Shown: positions 36,631 to 45,098, counted from the stretch's first letter. The stretch is 64,000 nucleotides of DNA from Bradyrhizobium sp. AT1 (GCF_001590795.1 NZ_JXDL01000001.1:2951072-3015071), one strand, 5' to 3'. Translations and numbers: made by a program. Notes: generated by a model not told the origin, from the sequence alone.

Positions 36631-37950
36631 TCAGACTTCGACACGCTTGATCGCGAGCGACTTCAGATAGGCCGCCGGATTTTCGGGATCGAACACCTTG
36701 CCGTCGAAGAAGGTCTCCTTGCCGCGCGAGGTCGAAGTCGGGATCTCGGAGGCCGCGACGCCGAGCGTCTTGGCCGCATCGCGCCACATGTCCTCGCGGT
36801 TGACCTTGGCGATCAGTGCCTTGGTGTCGAAGTTCGGCTCGTACTTGCCCCAGCGGATGTCCTCGGTCAGGAACCAGAGGTCGTGGCTCTGGAACGGATA
36901 GGAGGCGTGATCGCGCCAGTACTTCATGACGTGCGGGGAGTTCTCGACCACCTTGCCGGGGATGCCGTAGTCGAACTTGCCGGCGGTGCGGTCGAGCACG
37001 TCCTCGACCGGGCAGTTCATCCACTGCCGCTTGCCCATGATGGCGGCAAGCTCGGCCTTGTTCTCGGCCTTGTCGGCCCATTGCTGGGCTTCCATCACCG
37101 CCATCAGCAGCGCCTTGGCGGCCTTGGGATATTTGTCGACGAAGGCGGCACGCATGCCGAAGGATTTTTCGGGGTGCTTGTTCCAGAGTTCGCCCGTAGT
37201 GACCGCGGTGTAGCCGATCTTCTGATGGATCAACTGCAGATTCCAGGGCTCGCCGACGCAGAAGCAGTCCATCGTGCCGACCTTCATGTTGGCCACCATT
37301 TGCGGCGGCGGCACCACGATGGTCTCGATGTCCTTGTCTGGGTCGATGCCGCCGGCGGCGAGCCAATAGCGGATCCAGAGATCATGAGTGCCGCCGGGGA
37401 ATGTCATCGCGGCTTTCACCGCCTTGCCGGAGGCCTTCTTCTTTTCCAGCGCCGCCTTGAAGGGCGATGCATCGACTCCGAGCTTGAGGTCGGCATATTC
37501 ATTGGCGACCGAGATGCACTGGCTGTCGAGATTGAGCCGCGCCAGGATGTACATCGGCGTCGGCTGGTTGTTCTGCGTCACCTTGCCGGCCGAGATCAGA
37601 TACGGCATCGGCGTGAGGATGTGCGCGCCATCGATGCCATTGCCCTCCGAGCCGAGCACGAGGTTGTCGCGCGTGGTGCCCCAGGAGGCCTGCTTCTGCA
37701 CATCGGTGTCGGGCATGCCGTATTTGGCGAACAGACCCTTGTCCTTGGCGACGAATAGCGGGCCGGCATCGGAGAGCGCGATGAAGCCGAGCTTGGCGCC
37801 CTTGACCTCGGGCCCTGCGTCCTGCGCAAAGGCGCCGGCGGGAAAATTCACTTTTGCTGCGGCGAGAAGTGCGGCGGTCGAGCCGGTGGCTTTCAACAAT
37901 TGACGGCGGCTGAGCCCATTGTCCGAGGGCCTGCGGGTGCGCTTGGTCAT
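36631..37950 (-). CDS. nrtA: Nitrate ABC transporter substrate-binding protein, Tat-exported
   Basis: 439 residues. The N-terminus LSRRQLLKATGSTAALLAAA (about 13-32) is a twin-arginine signal, cleaved near AFAQD. The mature protein shows the NrtA pattern: LGFIALSDAGPLFVAKDKGL, QASWGTTRDNLVLG, LTPMPYLISAG and GEPWNLQLIHQKIGY, which line the nitrate pocket. First gene of nrtABC. A long upstream region carries the conserved leader element shared with narK, so induction by nitrate and nitrogen limitation is likely. Confidence 0.94.
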   Translation of the reverse strand: MTKRTRRPSDNGLSRRQLLKATGSTAALLAAAKVNFPAGAFAQDAGPEVKGAKLGFIALSDAGPLFVAKDKGLFAKYGMPDTDVQKQASWGTTRDNLVLGSEGNGIDGAHILTPMPYLISAGKVTQNNQPTPMYILARLNLDSQCISVANEYADLKLGVDASPFKAALEKKKASGKAVKAAMTFPGGTHDLWIRYWLAAGGIDPDKDIETIVVPPPQMVANMKVGTMDCFCVGEPWNLQLIHQKIGYTAVTTGELWNKHPEKSFGMRAAFVDKYPKAAKALLMAVMEAQQWADKAENKAELAAIMGKRQWMNCPVEDVLDRTAGKFDYGIPGKVVENSPHVMKYWRDHASYPFQSHDLWFLTEDIRWGKYEPNFDTKALIAKVNREDMWRDAAKTLGVAASEIPTSTSRGKETFFDGKVFDPENPAAYLKSLAIKRVEV

Positions 37951-38226
37951 GTCAGTCCTTTGCGTCGTTGCGGAAATTGATGGCGTCAGTGCACACGAGC
38001 GGCCCGTCCGTCCGGCGGCGCCGTCCTTGGCGCATGCGAACGCGCGACGGGGAGACCCCCGTCTGGTGGCGTTGGCAATTCGGATGAGAAGTCTCGCGGG
38101 ACGGCTTCAATGGCGTCGGCTGGAACTATTCAAGCTTCGTGCCAAGCCCGCCACCGGCAAAAGTCACGTTTAATCATATACTTGCTTGCGACCTGTCAGA
38201 ATGTCGCAGCCAGGTTCCGCATCCGA

Positions 38227-38275
38227 AATTTGCGGCTTGCTCAATCCTTGTGCGCCGCACAAACGTTGTGCAGCC
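38227..38275 (-). promoter_or_regulatory. nrtA leader RNA element with mutually exclusive hairpins
   Basis: In the transcript, GCACAA-N3-TTGTGC-GGC-GCACAA occurs in a row, so the middle TTGTGC can pair with either neighbour but not both. It is followed by GGATTGAGC, the same sequence as in the narK leader. Two competing hairpins sharing one arm is the form expected of an attenuator or switch. Confidence 0.72.
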
Positions 38276-38364
38276 GCTCAAGCAAAAGGCGGCGTGGTCC
38301 AGCAAATCATCCGTTAGCAAGGACCATCCAGCTGATTCTGTTCGCTTTTTCGATCTGCGTACCG

Positions 38365-38380
38365 CGGCACACAAATTGCT
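38365..38380 (+). promoter_or_regulatory. Sigma-54 (RpoN) promoter
   Basis: CGGCAC-ACAAA-TTGCT: the -24 GG and -12 GC dinucleotides are separated by exactly ten bases and the flanks match the TGGCAC-N5-TTGCW consensus at all but one position. It lies 240 bases upstream of the nitrite channel start and reads toward it, which fits NtrC-dependent expression under nitrogen limitation. Confidence 0.75.
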
Positions 38381-38619
38381 TCTTCGGTTGCGTCAACGAA
38401 GACTGCGGCATCGCCGTATCGATGCAGCCTCTGGCGGCTGCATTCCGGAAGCTCAACTGCTTCGCGGCTCTCCCGGCTGAAGAGTCCTCGTCACGCGATC
38501 CCCAAGGCTTCCAAACTTTCCATAGCCCTCGTGCGCGGCCGGCCAGCCCGCACGGCCCGATGCCGTTCAGTCGCGCTCGCAGGAGCGTGTCGATCATTTA
38601 CGAAGCAAAGGAACCATTG

Positions 38620-39459
38620 ATGTCGTATCTCGCGCCTTCGGAATTCGTCACCAAGATGGTGGATGCGGGCGAGTCCAAGATCTTCATGTCCACCCGGGAC
38701 ACGATCATCCGCGCCTACATGGCCGGCGCGATCCTGGCGCTGGCCGCATGGTTCGCCGTCACGATCAACGTCAACACCGGCCAGCCGCTGGTCGGCGCAC
38801 TGCTGTTTCCGGTTGGCTTCGTCATGCTCTATCTCTTGGGCTTCGACCTCCTGACCGGCGTATTCGTGCTTTCGCCGCTCGCCCTGATCGACAAGCGCCC
38901 TGGCGTCACCCTTGGCGGCGTGCTGCGCAATTGGGGCCTCGTCTTCGTGGGCAACTTCGCCGGCGCCTTCACCGTCGCCTTCATGATGGCCTTCGTTACG
39001 ACGTTCGGCTTCACCCAGGCGCCCGACAAGGTCGGCGCGGCGATCGGTAACATCGGCGAGGGCCGAACGCTCGGCTACGCCGCGCATGGCGCGGCGGGCA
39101 TGGCGACGCTGTTCATGCGCGGCATGCTCTGCAACTGGATGGTCTCGACCGGCGTCGTCGGCGCCATGATCTCGACCTCGGTCTCCGGCAAGGTCATCGC
39201 GATGTGGATGCCGATCCTGGTGTTCTTCTACATGGTGTTCGAACATTCCGTTGTGAACATGTTCCTGTTCCCGTCGGGCCTGATGCTCCATGCGAAGTTC
39301 TCGATCATGGACTATCTGATCTGGAACGAGATCCCGACCGTCCTCGGCAACCTCGTCGGCGGCCTCGCCTTCACCGGCATGACCCTCTACACCACGCACG
39401 TCATGACCCTGCCGAAGCGCCAGGCCGACAAGGCTGCGAAGCCCCGCGTCGCGGCCTGA
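38620..39459 (+). CDS. Formate/nitrite transporter family protein (NirC-like)
   Basis: 279 residues with six transmembrane helices, forming a pentameric channel in the inner membrane. FNT features visible include ALLFPVGFVMLYLLGFDLLTG (helix 2 and Omega-loop region, about 61-81), FVGNFAGAF (about 105) and FEHSVVNMFLFPSGL (about 207-221), with the pore His in the last. Start at ATG 38620 behind AAAGGAA. Divergent from nrtABC with its own sigma-54 promoter, so it most probably moves nitrite for assimilation or detoxification. Confidence 0.92.
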   Translation: MSYLAPSEFVTKMVDAGESKIFMSTRDTIIRAYMAGAILALAAWFAVTINVNTGQPLVGALLFPVGFVMLYLLGFDLLTGVFVLSPLALIDKRPGVTLGGVLRNWGLVFVGNFAGAFTVAFMMAFVTTFGFTQAPDKVGAAIGNIGEGRTLGYAAHGAAGMATLFMRGMLCNWMVSTGVVGAMISTSVSGKVIAMWMPILVFFYMVFEHSVVNMFLFPSGLMLHAKFSIMDYLIWNEIPTVLGNLVGGLAFTGMTLYTTHVMTLPKRQADKAAKPRVAA

Positions 39460-39475
39460 TCGAATACGTCTCGAC

Positions 39476-39510
39476 AAGGGAGCCTCGCCCAAGCAGGGTG
39501 AGGCTCCCTT
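39476..39510 (+). terminator. Hairpin between the nitrite channel and phosphatase-kinase genes
   Basis: An 11-base stem AAGGGAGCCTC/GAGGCTCCCTT with additional inner pairing GCCC/GGGT. It ends ten bases before the next start codon and is followed by CCTCT rather than a T-run. It may attenuate read-through rather than end transcription fully. Confidence 0.65.
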
Positions 39511-39519
39511 CCTCTGGTG

Positions 39520-41256
39520 ATGACGATGTCCCGCGGACTTCTGATCTCGGTCGGCCAGCACTCGGACAAGGGTCGCAAGGCCGTCAATCAGGACTTTCAC
39601 GGCGTCCTCATTCCGGAGGAGCCGCTGCTCAGCCTGAAGGGCATTTCGGCCGTCCTCGCCGACGGCATCTCTTCCAGCACGGTGAGCCAGATCGCCAGCG
39701 AATCCGCGGTCAAGAGCTTCCTGATGGACTATTATTGCACGTCGGAATCCTGGACGGTGAAGACGTCCGCGCGCCGTGTGCTGGACGCGACCAATTCCTG
39801 GCTGCATGCGCAGACGCGCAAGAGCCAATATGCCTATGACCGCGACAAGGGCTATGTCTGCACCCTCAGCGCCATGGTCATCAAGGCGACCACCGCGCAC
39901 ATCTTCCATGTCGGCGATTGCCGCGTCTACCGCGTCGCCGGCAAGGCGCTCGAGCAGCTGACTGAGGATCACCGCATCATCGTGTCGTCGGAGCAGACCT
40001 ATCTCGGTCGCGCGCTCGGCATCAATCCGCAGCTCGAGATCGACTACCAGGCCTTCGAGATCGAAGCCGGCGACACCTTCCTGCTGGCGACCGACGGCGC
40101 ATATGAATTCGTCGACGCGCGCTTCATCACCAGCGCGCTGAACGAGCACGCAGGCGAGCTCGACGCGGCGGCGAAGGCCATCGTCGAGGAAGCCTACCGG
40201 CGCGGCAGCGACGACAACATCACAGTCCAGATCATCCGCATCGACGCGGTGCCCCAGCGCGAGCCGGCCGGCATCTTCAATCAGACCTCGCAATTGCCGC
40301 TGCCTCCGCTGCCGGAGCCGCGCGCGGTCTTCGACGGCTACCGCATCGTCAGGGAGATCCACGGCAGCAGCCGCAGCCATATCTACCTCGCCGTCGATGT
40401 GGAGACCGAGCAGCCGGTCGCGCTCAAGCTGCCGTCGATCGATTTGCGCGACAACGCCGCCTATCTCAAGCGCTTCCTGATGGAGGAATGGATCGCGCGC
40501 CGGATCGATAGCCCGCATGTGCTCAAGCCGCTGTCACAGTCGAAGCGGCGCAGCTACCTCTACCTCGCCATGGAATTCGTCGAGGGGCAGACGTTGAAGC
40601 AGTGGATGACGGACAATCCGCGCCCCGATCTCGAAACCGTGCGCGGCATCATCGAGCAGATCGCCGCTGGCCTGCGCGCCTTCCACCGCATGGAAATGCT
40701 GCATCAGGATCTCAGGCCCGACAACATCCTGATCGACAAGACCGGCACCGCGAAGATCATCGACTTCGGATCGGTCAGGGTGGCCGGCGTCGCCGAAGCG
40801 GCGCCGCCGGACGAGGCCGACGAAATCCTGGGCACCATCCAGTACGCGGCTCCGGAGTATTTTTTGGGGCAAGGAGGCTCACCGCGCTCCGACATGTTTT
40901 CGCTGGCAGTGATCTGCTATCAGATGCTGACCGGAAAGCTTCCCTACGGCACCCAGGTCGCCAGGATCCGACGCAAGGCGGACGTGCGAAGGCTCAAATA
41001 TCGCCCGGCCGACGACGACCGTAACGTGCCGGCCTGGGTCGACGGCGCGCTCCGGCGCGCGCTGCATCCCGATCCTTACAAGCGCCACGAGGATCTCTCG
41101 GAGTTCATCTTCGAGCTACGCAACCCCAACCCGGCCTATCTCGACACGCGGATCACGCCGCTCCTGGAGCGCAGCCCGCTGATGTTCTGGAAGCTGACCT
41201 CGGCCGCGCTCGCCTGCGCGGTCGTCGTGCTACTGGCGCTGCTGCACGCGCGCTGA
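39520..41256 (+). CDS. Fused PP2C-type phosphatase and Ser/Thr protein kinase with C-terminal membrane anchor
   Basis: 578 residues. Residues 1-240 are a PP2C phosphatase (NQDFHG, LADGISSS, HVGDCRVYR, LATDGAYEF and GSDDNITVQI carry the metal-binding Asps). Residues about 265-530 are a Hanks-type kinase with catalytic HQDLRPDN and DFG (IIDFGSVRV), but the glycine-rich loop is degenerate (EIHGSSRSH) and HRD reads HQD. A single hydrophobic helix near 548-570 anchors it. GTG 39517 and ATG 39526 are alternative starts. In Pseudomonas a similar fusion sits between the nitrate transporter and nitrite reductase genes, so a role in nitrate assimilation is plausible; targets are unknown. Confidence 0.9.
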   Translation: MTMSRGLLISVGQHSDKGRKAVNQDFHGVLIPEEPLLSLKGISAVLADGISSSTVSQIASESAVKSFLMDYYCTSESWTVKTSARRVLDATNSWLHAQTRKSQYAYDRDKGYVCTLSAMVIKATTAHIFHVGDCRVYRVAGKALEQLTEDHRIIVSSEQTYLGRALGINPQLEIDYQAFEIEAGDTFLLATDGAYEFVDARFITSALNEHAGELDAAAKAIVEEAYRRGSDDNITVQIIRIDAVPQREPAGIFNQTSQLPLPPLPEPRAVFDGYRIVREIHGSSRSHIYLAVDVETEQPVALKLPSIDLRDNAAYLKRFLMEEWIARRIDSPHVLKPLSQSKRRSYLYLAMEFVEGQTLKQWMTDNPRPDLETVRGIIEQIAAGLRAFHRMEMLHQDLRPDNILIDKTGTAKIIDFGSVRVAGVAEAAPPDEADEILGTIQYAAPEYFLGQGGSPRSDMFSLAVICYQMLTGKLPYGTQVARIRRKADVRRLKYRPADDDRNVPAWVDGALRRALHPDPYKRHEDLSEFIFELRNPNPAYLDTRITPLLERSPLMFWKLTSAALACAVVVLLALLHAR

Positions 41257-41272
41257 CGGAAGCTGCGCTGGC

Positions 41273-42046
41273 TCAAGCGAACCAGAAGCGCCAAGCGTAA
41301 GCGACTGTCATTGCGGCTCCCAGAACAACAATCGCGGCCCTCACGGTCTGCGCGGGAAGGACACCAACAAGCTTTCCCCCGGCAAATCCGCCGGCAAGTG
41401 CTCCCACCAACATAACCAGGGTCGAGGGCCAGTCGATCACGCCCGAGGCCGCGAACAGCACCACCCCCGCAAGAGCAGCAACGGTGGCGTAGAGATTCTT
41501 CAGCGCATTGAGCGTGCGCAAAGGCTCCTTCCCGGTCAGTGCGAGAAGCGCCAGAAGCATCACGCCCAGTCCGGCGCCGAAATAACCTCCGTATATCGAG
41601 ACCGGCAGCAGCCAGGCGCTACGGGTGCCGCCGACATGCGTGCGCGCAGCAGTGGCTTTCTGAATGCGCGGTCCTATCGCAAACAGGACAGTCGCAATCG
41701 CGATCAGAGCCGGAACCAGAAGAGTGAAGAAACGCTCGGAAGTTGCCAGCAACAGCAGCGCGCCCAAGAGACCTCCGACCGCCGCCAAAATCAGTCCGAT
41801 GAAAATCGACCGATTGCGCGGCACCATCGCCCGATCAGCGATGACAGCCATCGTATGGCCGGGAGTCACTGCAAGGGCATTCGATGCAGTGGCGACGACG
41901 GGGGGCAAGCCCGTCAACAGCATCGCCGGAAAGGTCAACAATGTCGCGCCGCCGGCAAGGGCATTCATTATGCCGCCCAGAAAGCCTGCTCCGATCAGGA
42001 TCAATGCGTTAACGAAGACCACCCCACCCCCCGGCTTGCCGAACAT
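41273..42046 (-). CDS. TauE/SafE (TSUP) family anion exporter
   Basis: 257 residues with about eight hydrophobic helices and the two family repeats opening GFLGGIMNALAGGATLLTFP (about 21-40) and YGGYFGAGLGVMLLALLAL (about 151-169). Members export sulfite, sulfoacetate or related anions across the inner membrane. Its stop is only 16 bases from that of the convergent phosphatase-kinase gene. No sulfonate genes are adjacent, so the substrate is open. Confidence 0.85.
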   Translation of the reverse strand: MFGKPGGGVVFVNALILIGAGFLGGIMNALAGGATLLTFPAMLLTGLPPVVATASNALAVTPGHTMAVIADRAMVPRNRSIFIGLILAAVGGLLGALLLLATSERFFTLLVPALIAIATVLFAIGPRIQKATAARTHVGGTRSAWLLPVSIYGGYFGAGLGVMLLALLALTGKEPLRTLNALKNLYATVAALAGVVLFAASGVIDWPSTLVMLVGALAGGFAGGKLVGVLPAQTVRAAIVVLGAAMTVAYAWRFWFA

Positions 42047-42093
42047 CTCCGACAGTTATAAGCGGGGATGCCTACCACGGATCGGAGCGGAAA

Positions 42094-42615
42094 GTGAACG
42101 ACGTCGAGCGGACCGTCTTCCCCGGCAATTTGCGAGGACAACTCATTCCACTTGCCGCATATCGACAGCTTCTCGACGGCCCGGAGCTGATATCAGGTTG
42201 GCAGACGGTCGACCAATCGATGATCGATATGTTTGCCGATGCGACGCATGATCATCAGTTTATTCATACGGACCGCCAACGTGCCGAGCAGGAGACGCCG
42301 TTTGGCGGCACGATTGCGCACGGCTTCCTTACGTTATCGCTTCTTTCAGTTCTCGCATTCGATGCGATGCCCGGGGTCGAGGGCACGCGGATGGGCGTGA
42401 ACTATGGCTTCGAGCGGGTCCGTTTCCTCAGCCCGGTCAAGTCCGGGGCTCGGGTCAGAGGCAAATTTCGCCTGGTCGGATTGACAGTTCGCGCCGTGTC
42501 CATCCAATCCGCATGGGACGCGACCATTGAGGTTGAAGGTATGATCAAGCCTGCCATCGAGGCACACTGGATCACCCTGGCACTGCTGCATCAGACCAAG
42601 CTACAACCCCTGTGA
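42094..42615 (+). CDS. MaoC family (R)-specific enoyl-CoA hydratase-like protein
   Basis: 173 residues, single hot-dog fold. The hydratase-2 motif ADATHDHQFIHTD places catalytic Asp near 53 and His near 58, and GGTIAHGFLTLSLL (about 72-85) is the second conserved block. GTG start at 42094 behind GGAGCGG. It could hydrate trans-2-enoyl-CoA for beta-oxidation or PHA synthesis. It is divergent from the TSUP gene with only 47 bases between them. Confidence 0.85.
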   Translation: MNDVERTVFPGNLRGQLIPLAAYRQLLDGPELISGWQTVDQSMIDMFADATHDHQFIHTDRQRAEQETPFGGTIAHGFLTLSLLSVLAFDAMPGVEGTRMGVNYGFERVRFLSPVKSGARVRGKFRLVGLTVRAVSIQSAWDATIEVEGMIKPAIEAHWITLALLHQTKLQPL

Positions 42616-42682
42616 TCGTCTGCCTCCGGCTCACCTCGGGCATCCGAGCAGGTTTGCTGTTTCGGCGCTGTCGACAACATTT

Positions 42683-42710
42683 CGGCGGTCGTACACGACC
42701 CTGACCGCCG
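42683..42710. terminator. Candidate bidirectional terminator
   Basis: CGGCGGTC/GACCGCCG stem with a 12-base loop in the gap between the convergent MaoC and dioxygenase genes. No clear T-run on either side, so confidence is moderate. Confidence 0.45.
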
Positions 42711-42734
42711 CATCATCTGCGCTTGAGCCGCGCC

Positions 42735-43652
42735 TCACGCCGGCTCCGCCGTCTTCGTTCCCAGCGGTTTCGGCGCCATGCCGCCGCCGGGCTTGAGATG
42801 GAATTCGTAAGTCATCAAATGCCACTGCCCGCTCGTCTTGGTGCCGTCAGGCATCGCAGCGTCGGTGCGCGGCTCGACCTTGGCGACGAGATCGTCCTTC
42901 ACACCGAACACTACGTCGGAATCCAGATATTTGTCGCCGTCCATGAAGACGTGCGTGATCAGCGGCTCGTAGCCCTTCGCATTCACCAGGAAATGCACAT
43001 GCGCCGGACGCATCGGATGACGCTTGGTCTGCACGATCATCTCGCCGACCGGGCCATCGGTCGGGATCGGATAGCTGCAAGGCAAGATGGTGCGGAAGAA
43101 GAAGCGGCCATCGCCGTCGGTGATGAAGCGCGCCCGCGCCGATGCGCCGACCTCGTCATAGTTCGACTTCTGGGAATCGTAGAAGCCGTCGTCGTCGGCA
43201 TGCCAGACGTCGACGGGGACATTCGCAAGCGGCTTGCCCTCGAGGTCGGTGACGCGGCTCTGCACGAACATCCGCTCGCCGGTCTGATTGTTCGGCGAGA
43301 TGTCGGTGCCGTGGGCCGTCACCTTGTGCTCGCCGACATAGAACGGGCCGAGCACCGTGGTCTGGGTGGCGCCTTCGCGGTCGCGATGATTGACCGCGTC
43401 GACCAGCATCGAGACGCCGAGCACGTCGGATAGCAGGATGAATTCCTGGCGGGTGTCGGTGCATTTCTGCCCGGTGCGGGTCAGGAAATCGATGGCGTAG
43501 TCCCACTCCTCGAAGGTGAGGCCGGTCTTGCTCACGTAATCGTGCAGCGACTTCACCAATTCCTGGAGCAGGAATTTCGCGCGGGGATTGGGCGTGTTGT
43601 CGAAGCTCCTGACGACGGCTTCGGTGAGATCGGTCTCGTTGAACTGGGTCAT
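42735..43652 (-). CDS. Intradiol ring-cleavage dioxygenase (hydroxyquinol/catechol 1,2-dioxygenase type)
   Basis: 305 residues. An N-terminal dimerisation domain (about 1-100) is followed by the catalytic beta-sandwich with all four Fe(III) ligands: Tyr158 (DDGFYD), Tyr194 (PCSYPIPTDGP), His218 and His220 (RPAHVHF). The length and the TVLGPFYVGEHK and RPAHVHFLVNAKGYEPLITH blocks favour hydroxyquinol 1,2-dioxygenase over catechol dioxygenase. It would convert the ring to (maleylacetate-yielding) dicarboxylates in the cytosol. The expected partner maleylacetate reductase is not nearby. Confidence 0.88.
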   Translation of the reverse strand: MTQFNETDLTEAVVRSFDNTPNPRAKFLLQELVKSLHDYVSKTGLTFEEWDYAIDFLTRTGQKCTDTRQEFILLSDVLGVSMLVDAVNHRDREGATQTTVLGPFYVGEHKVTAHGTDISPNNQTGERMFVQSRVTDLEGKPLANVPVDVWHADDDGFYDSQKSNYDEVGASARARFITDGDGRFFFRTILPCSYPIPTDGPVGEMIVQTKRHPMRPAHVHFLVNAKGYEPLITHVFMDGDKYLDSDVVFGVKDDLVAKVEPRTDAAMPDGTKTSGQWHLMTYEFHLKPGGGMAPKPLGTKTAEPA

Positions 43653-43813
43653 GATGGCTTGCCCTGTGTTTTTCTCGTTCGCCCCGGGGCCTCCTTGGAG
43701 GCGTTCCAGGAGGCAGCCTACACCAGCCGGGCCCCCTGCGTTAAGCGCGAGCGGCTTGGAATGGGGCCGTCATTTGGCTATCAACGGACCGACAAAACCG
43801 CCCGGAGGAACTG

Positions 43814-45088
43814 ATGCTTGCCCCTACCCCCGCCTCGCCCGAATCCGTCGGCATGTCCAAGGCCGCGCTCGACCGCGTCGATGCGCATCTGAAGAGCCGC
43901 TACATCGATGCCGGCCGCTTCCCGGGCACGCATCTTCTGGTGTATCGGCGCGGCAAGATCGCCCACAGCTCGGTTCAGGGCCTTGCCGACGTCGAGCGCA
44001 AGCTGCCGGTCAAGGACGACACCATCTACCGCATCTATTCCATGACCAAGCCGCTCACCAGCGTCGCCTTCATGATGTTGGTCGAGCAGGGCCTCGTCGC
44101 CATCGACGAGCCTGTCGCCAAATACATTCCGGAATGGAAGGATCTCGGCGTGTTCGTCGCCGGCACCTACCCCGCCTTCCTGACCCGGCCACCGTCGCGG
44201 CCGATGCTGATCGTCGATCTGCTGCGCCACACCTCCGGGCTGACCTACGGCTTCCAGCAGCGCTCCAATGTCGATGCCGCCTATCGCACCGAGAAGATCG
44301 GCGAGGTCGAGAAGTCGGGCACACTCCAGACCATGATCGAAGGCCTGGCAAAGATCCCGCTGGAGTTCTCGCCGGGCGAAGCCTGGAACTACTCGGTCGC
44401 GACCGACGTGCTCGGCTATCTCGTCGGCAAGATCTCCGGCATGCCGTTCGAGCAATTCCTCAAATCACGCATCCTCGATCCGCTTGGCATGACCGACACA
44501 GATTTCCATGTGCCGGCCTCCAAGGCGCATCGGTTTGCGGCCTGCTATTCCGCCGATCCCGGCGGCGGCATGACCTTCCATGCCGGCCAGCGGCGCGAGG
44601 GCCTGACGCTGCAGGACGATCCGGCGACGAGTTCGTTCCTCACCCCGCCTTCCTTCATCTCCGGCGGCGGTGGCCTGTGCTCGACAGTCGCGGACTATCT
44701 CACCTTCTGCCGCGCGCTGCTCAACGGCGGCGAGCTCGGCGGTATCAGGCTGATCGGACCGAAGACGCTGGCGCTGATGACCAGCAACCACATTCCGGGC
44801 GGACGCGCGCTGCCCGAGGTGTCGCGTTCGCTGTTCTCGGAAGCCACCTATAACGGCATCGGCTTCGGCCTCGGCTTCGCCGTGACGATGCGCCCCGCAG
44901 AGACGCTGATCGCCGGCAGCCCCGGCGAATACAATTGGGGCGGCGCGGCCACCACCTCGTTCTGGATTGATCCGGCCGAGGAGCTGATTGCGATCTTCAT
45001 GACGCAGGTGCTGCCGTCGAGCGCCTATCCGCTGCGCCGCGAGCTGCGCAGCATGGTCTACGCCGCAATCACCGAGAGCAATCTGTAG
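43814..45088 (+). CDS. Serine hydrolase, beta-lactamase/esterase (class C) family
   Basis: 424 residues with the SxxK catalytic motif in YSMTKPLT (Ser about 76, Lys about 79) and a YxV-type second motif in WNYSVATDVLGYL (about 195). The terminal KTG motif is replaced by WGGAATTSFW. No signal peptide is evident, which fits cytosolic EstB-like esterases or transacylases better than true beta-lactamases. Divergent from the dioxygenase, so it could hydrolyse an aromatic ester or lactone upstream of ring cleavage; that link is inference. Confidence 0.83.
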   Translation: MLAPTPASPESVGMSKAALDRVDAHLKSRYIDAGRFPGTHLLVYRRGKIAHSSVQGLADVERKLPVKDDTIYRIYSMTKPLTSVAFMMLVEQGLVAIDEPVAKYIPEWKDLGVFVAGTYPAFLTRPPSRPMLIVDLLRHTSGLTYGFQQRSNVDAAYRTEKIGEVEKSGTLQTMIEGLAKIPLEFSPGEAWNYSVATDVLGYLVGKISGMPFEQFLKSRILDPLGMTDTDFHVPASKAHRFAACYSADPGGGMTFHAGQRREGLTLQDDPATSSFLTPPSFISGGGGLCSTVADYLTFCRALLNGGELGGIRLIGPKTLALMTSNHIPGGRALPEVSRSLFSEATYNGIGFGLGFAVTMRPAETLIAGSPGEYNWGGAATTSFWIDPAEELIAIFMTQVLPSSAYPLRRELRSMVYAAITESNL

Positions 45089-45098
45089 CCAATTGGCT

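Larger units (their letters stand above)
37951..38619. promoter_or_regulatory. 669-base divergent control region between nrtA and the nitrite channel gene
   Basis: No gene. On the nrtA side it holds a hairpin TGCGAC/GTCGCA (38187-38208) and the conserved leader element (38227-38275). On the other side it holds a sigma-54-type promoter reading toward the channel gene (38365-38380). The stretch 37951-38160 next to nrtA is structure-poor leader. The stretch 38381-38619 is the channel-gene leader. Confidence 0.7.

Noticed and set aside
38318..38335. Sigma-54-like TGGAT..TTGCT reading toward nrtA
   Set aside because: The GG-to-GC spacing is nine rather than ten bases, which normally abolishes RpoN binding.
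38491..40518. 675-codon open frame antisense to the nitrite channel and phosphatase-kinase genes
   Set aside because: Arg/His/Asp-rich composition typical of a GC-driven antisense shadow; the plus-strand genes have clear domains and catalytic motifs.
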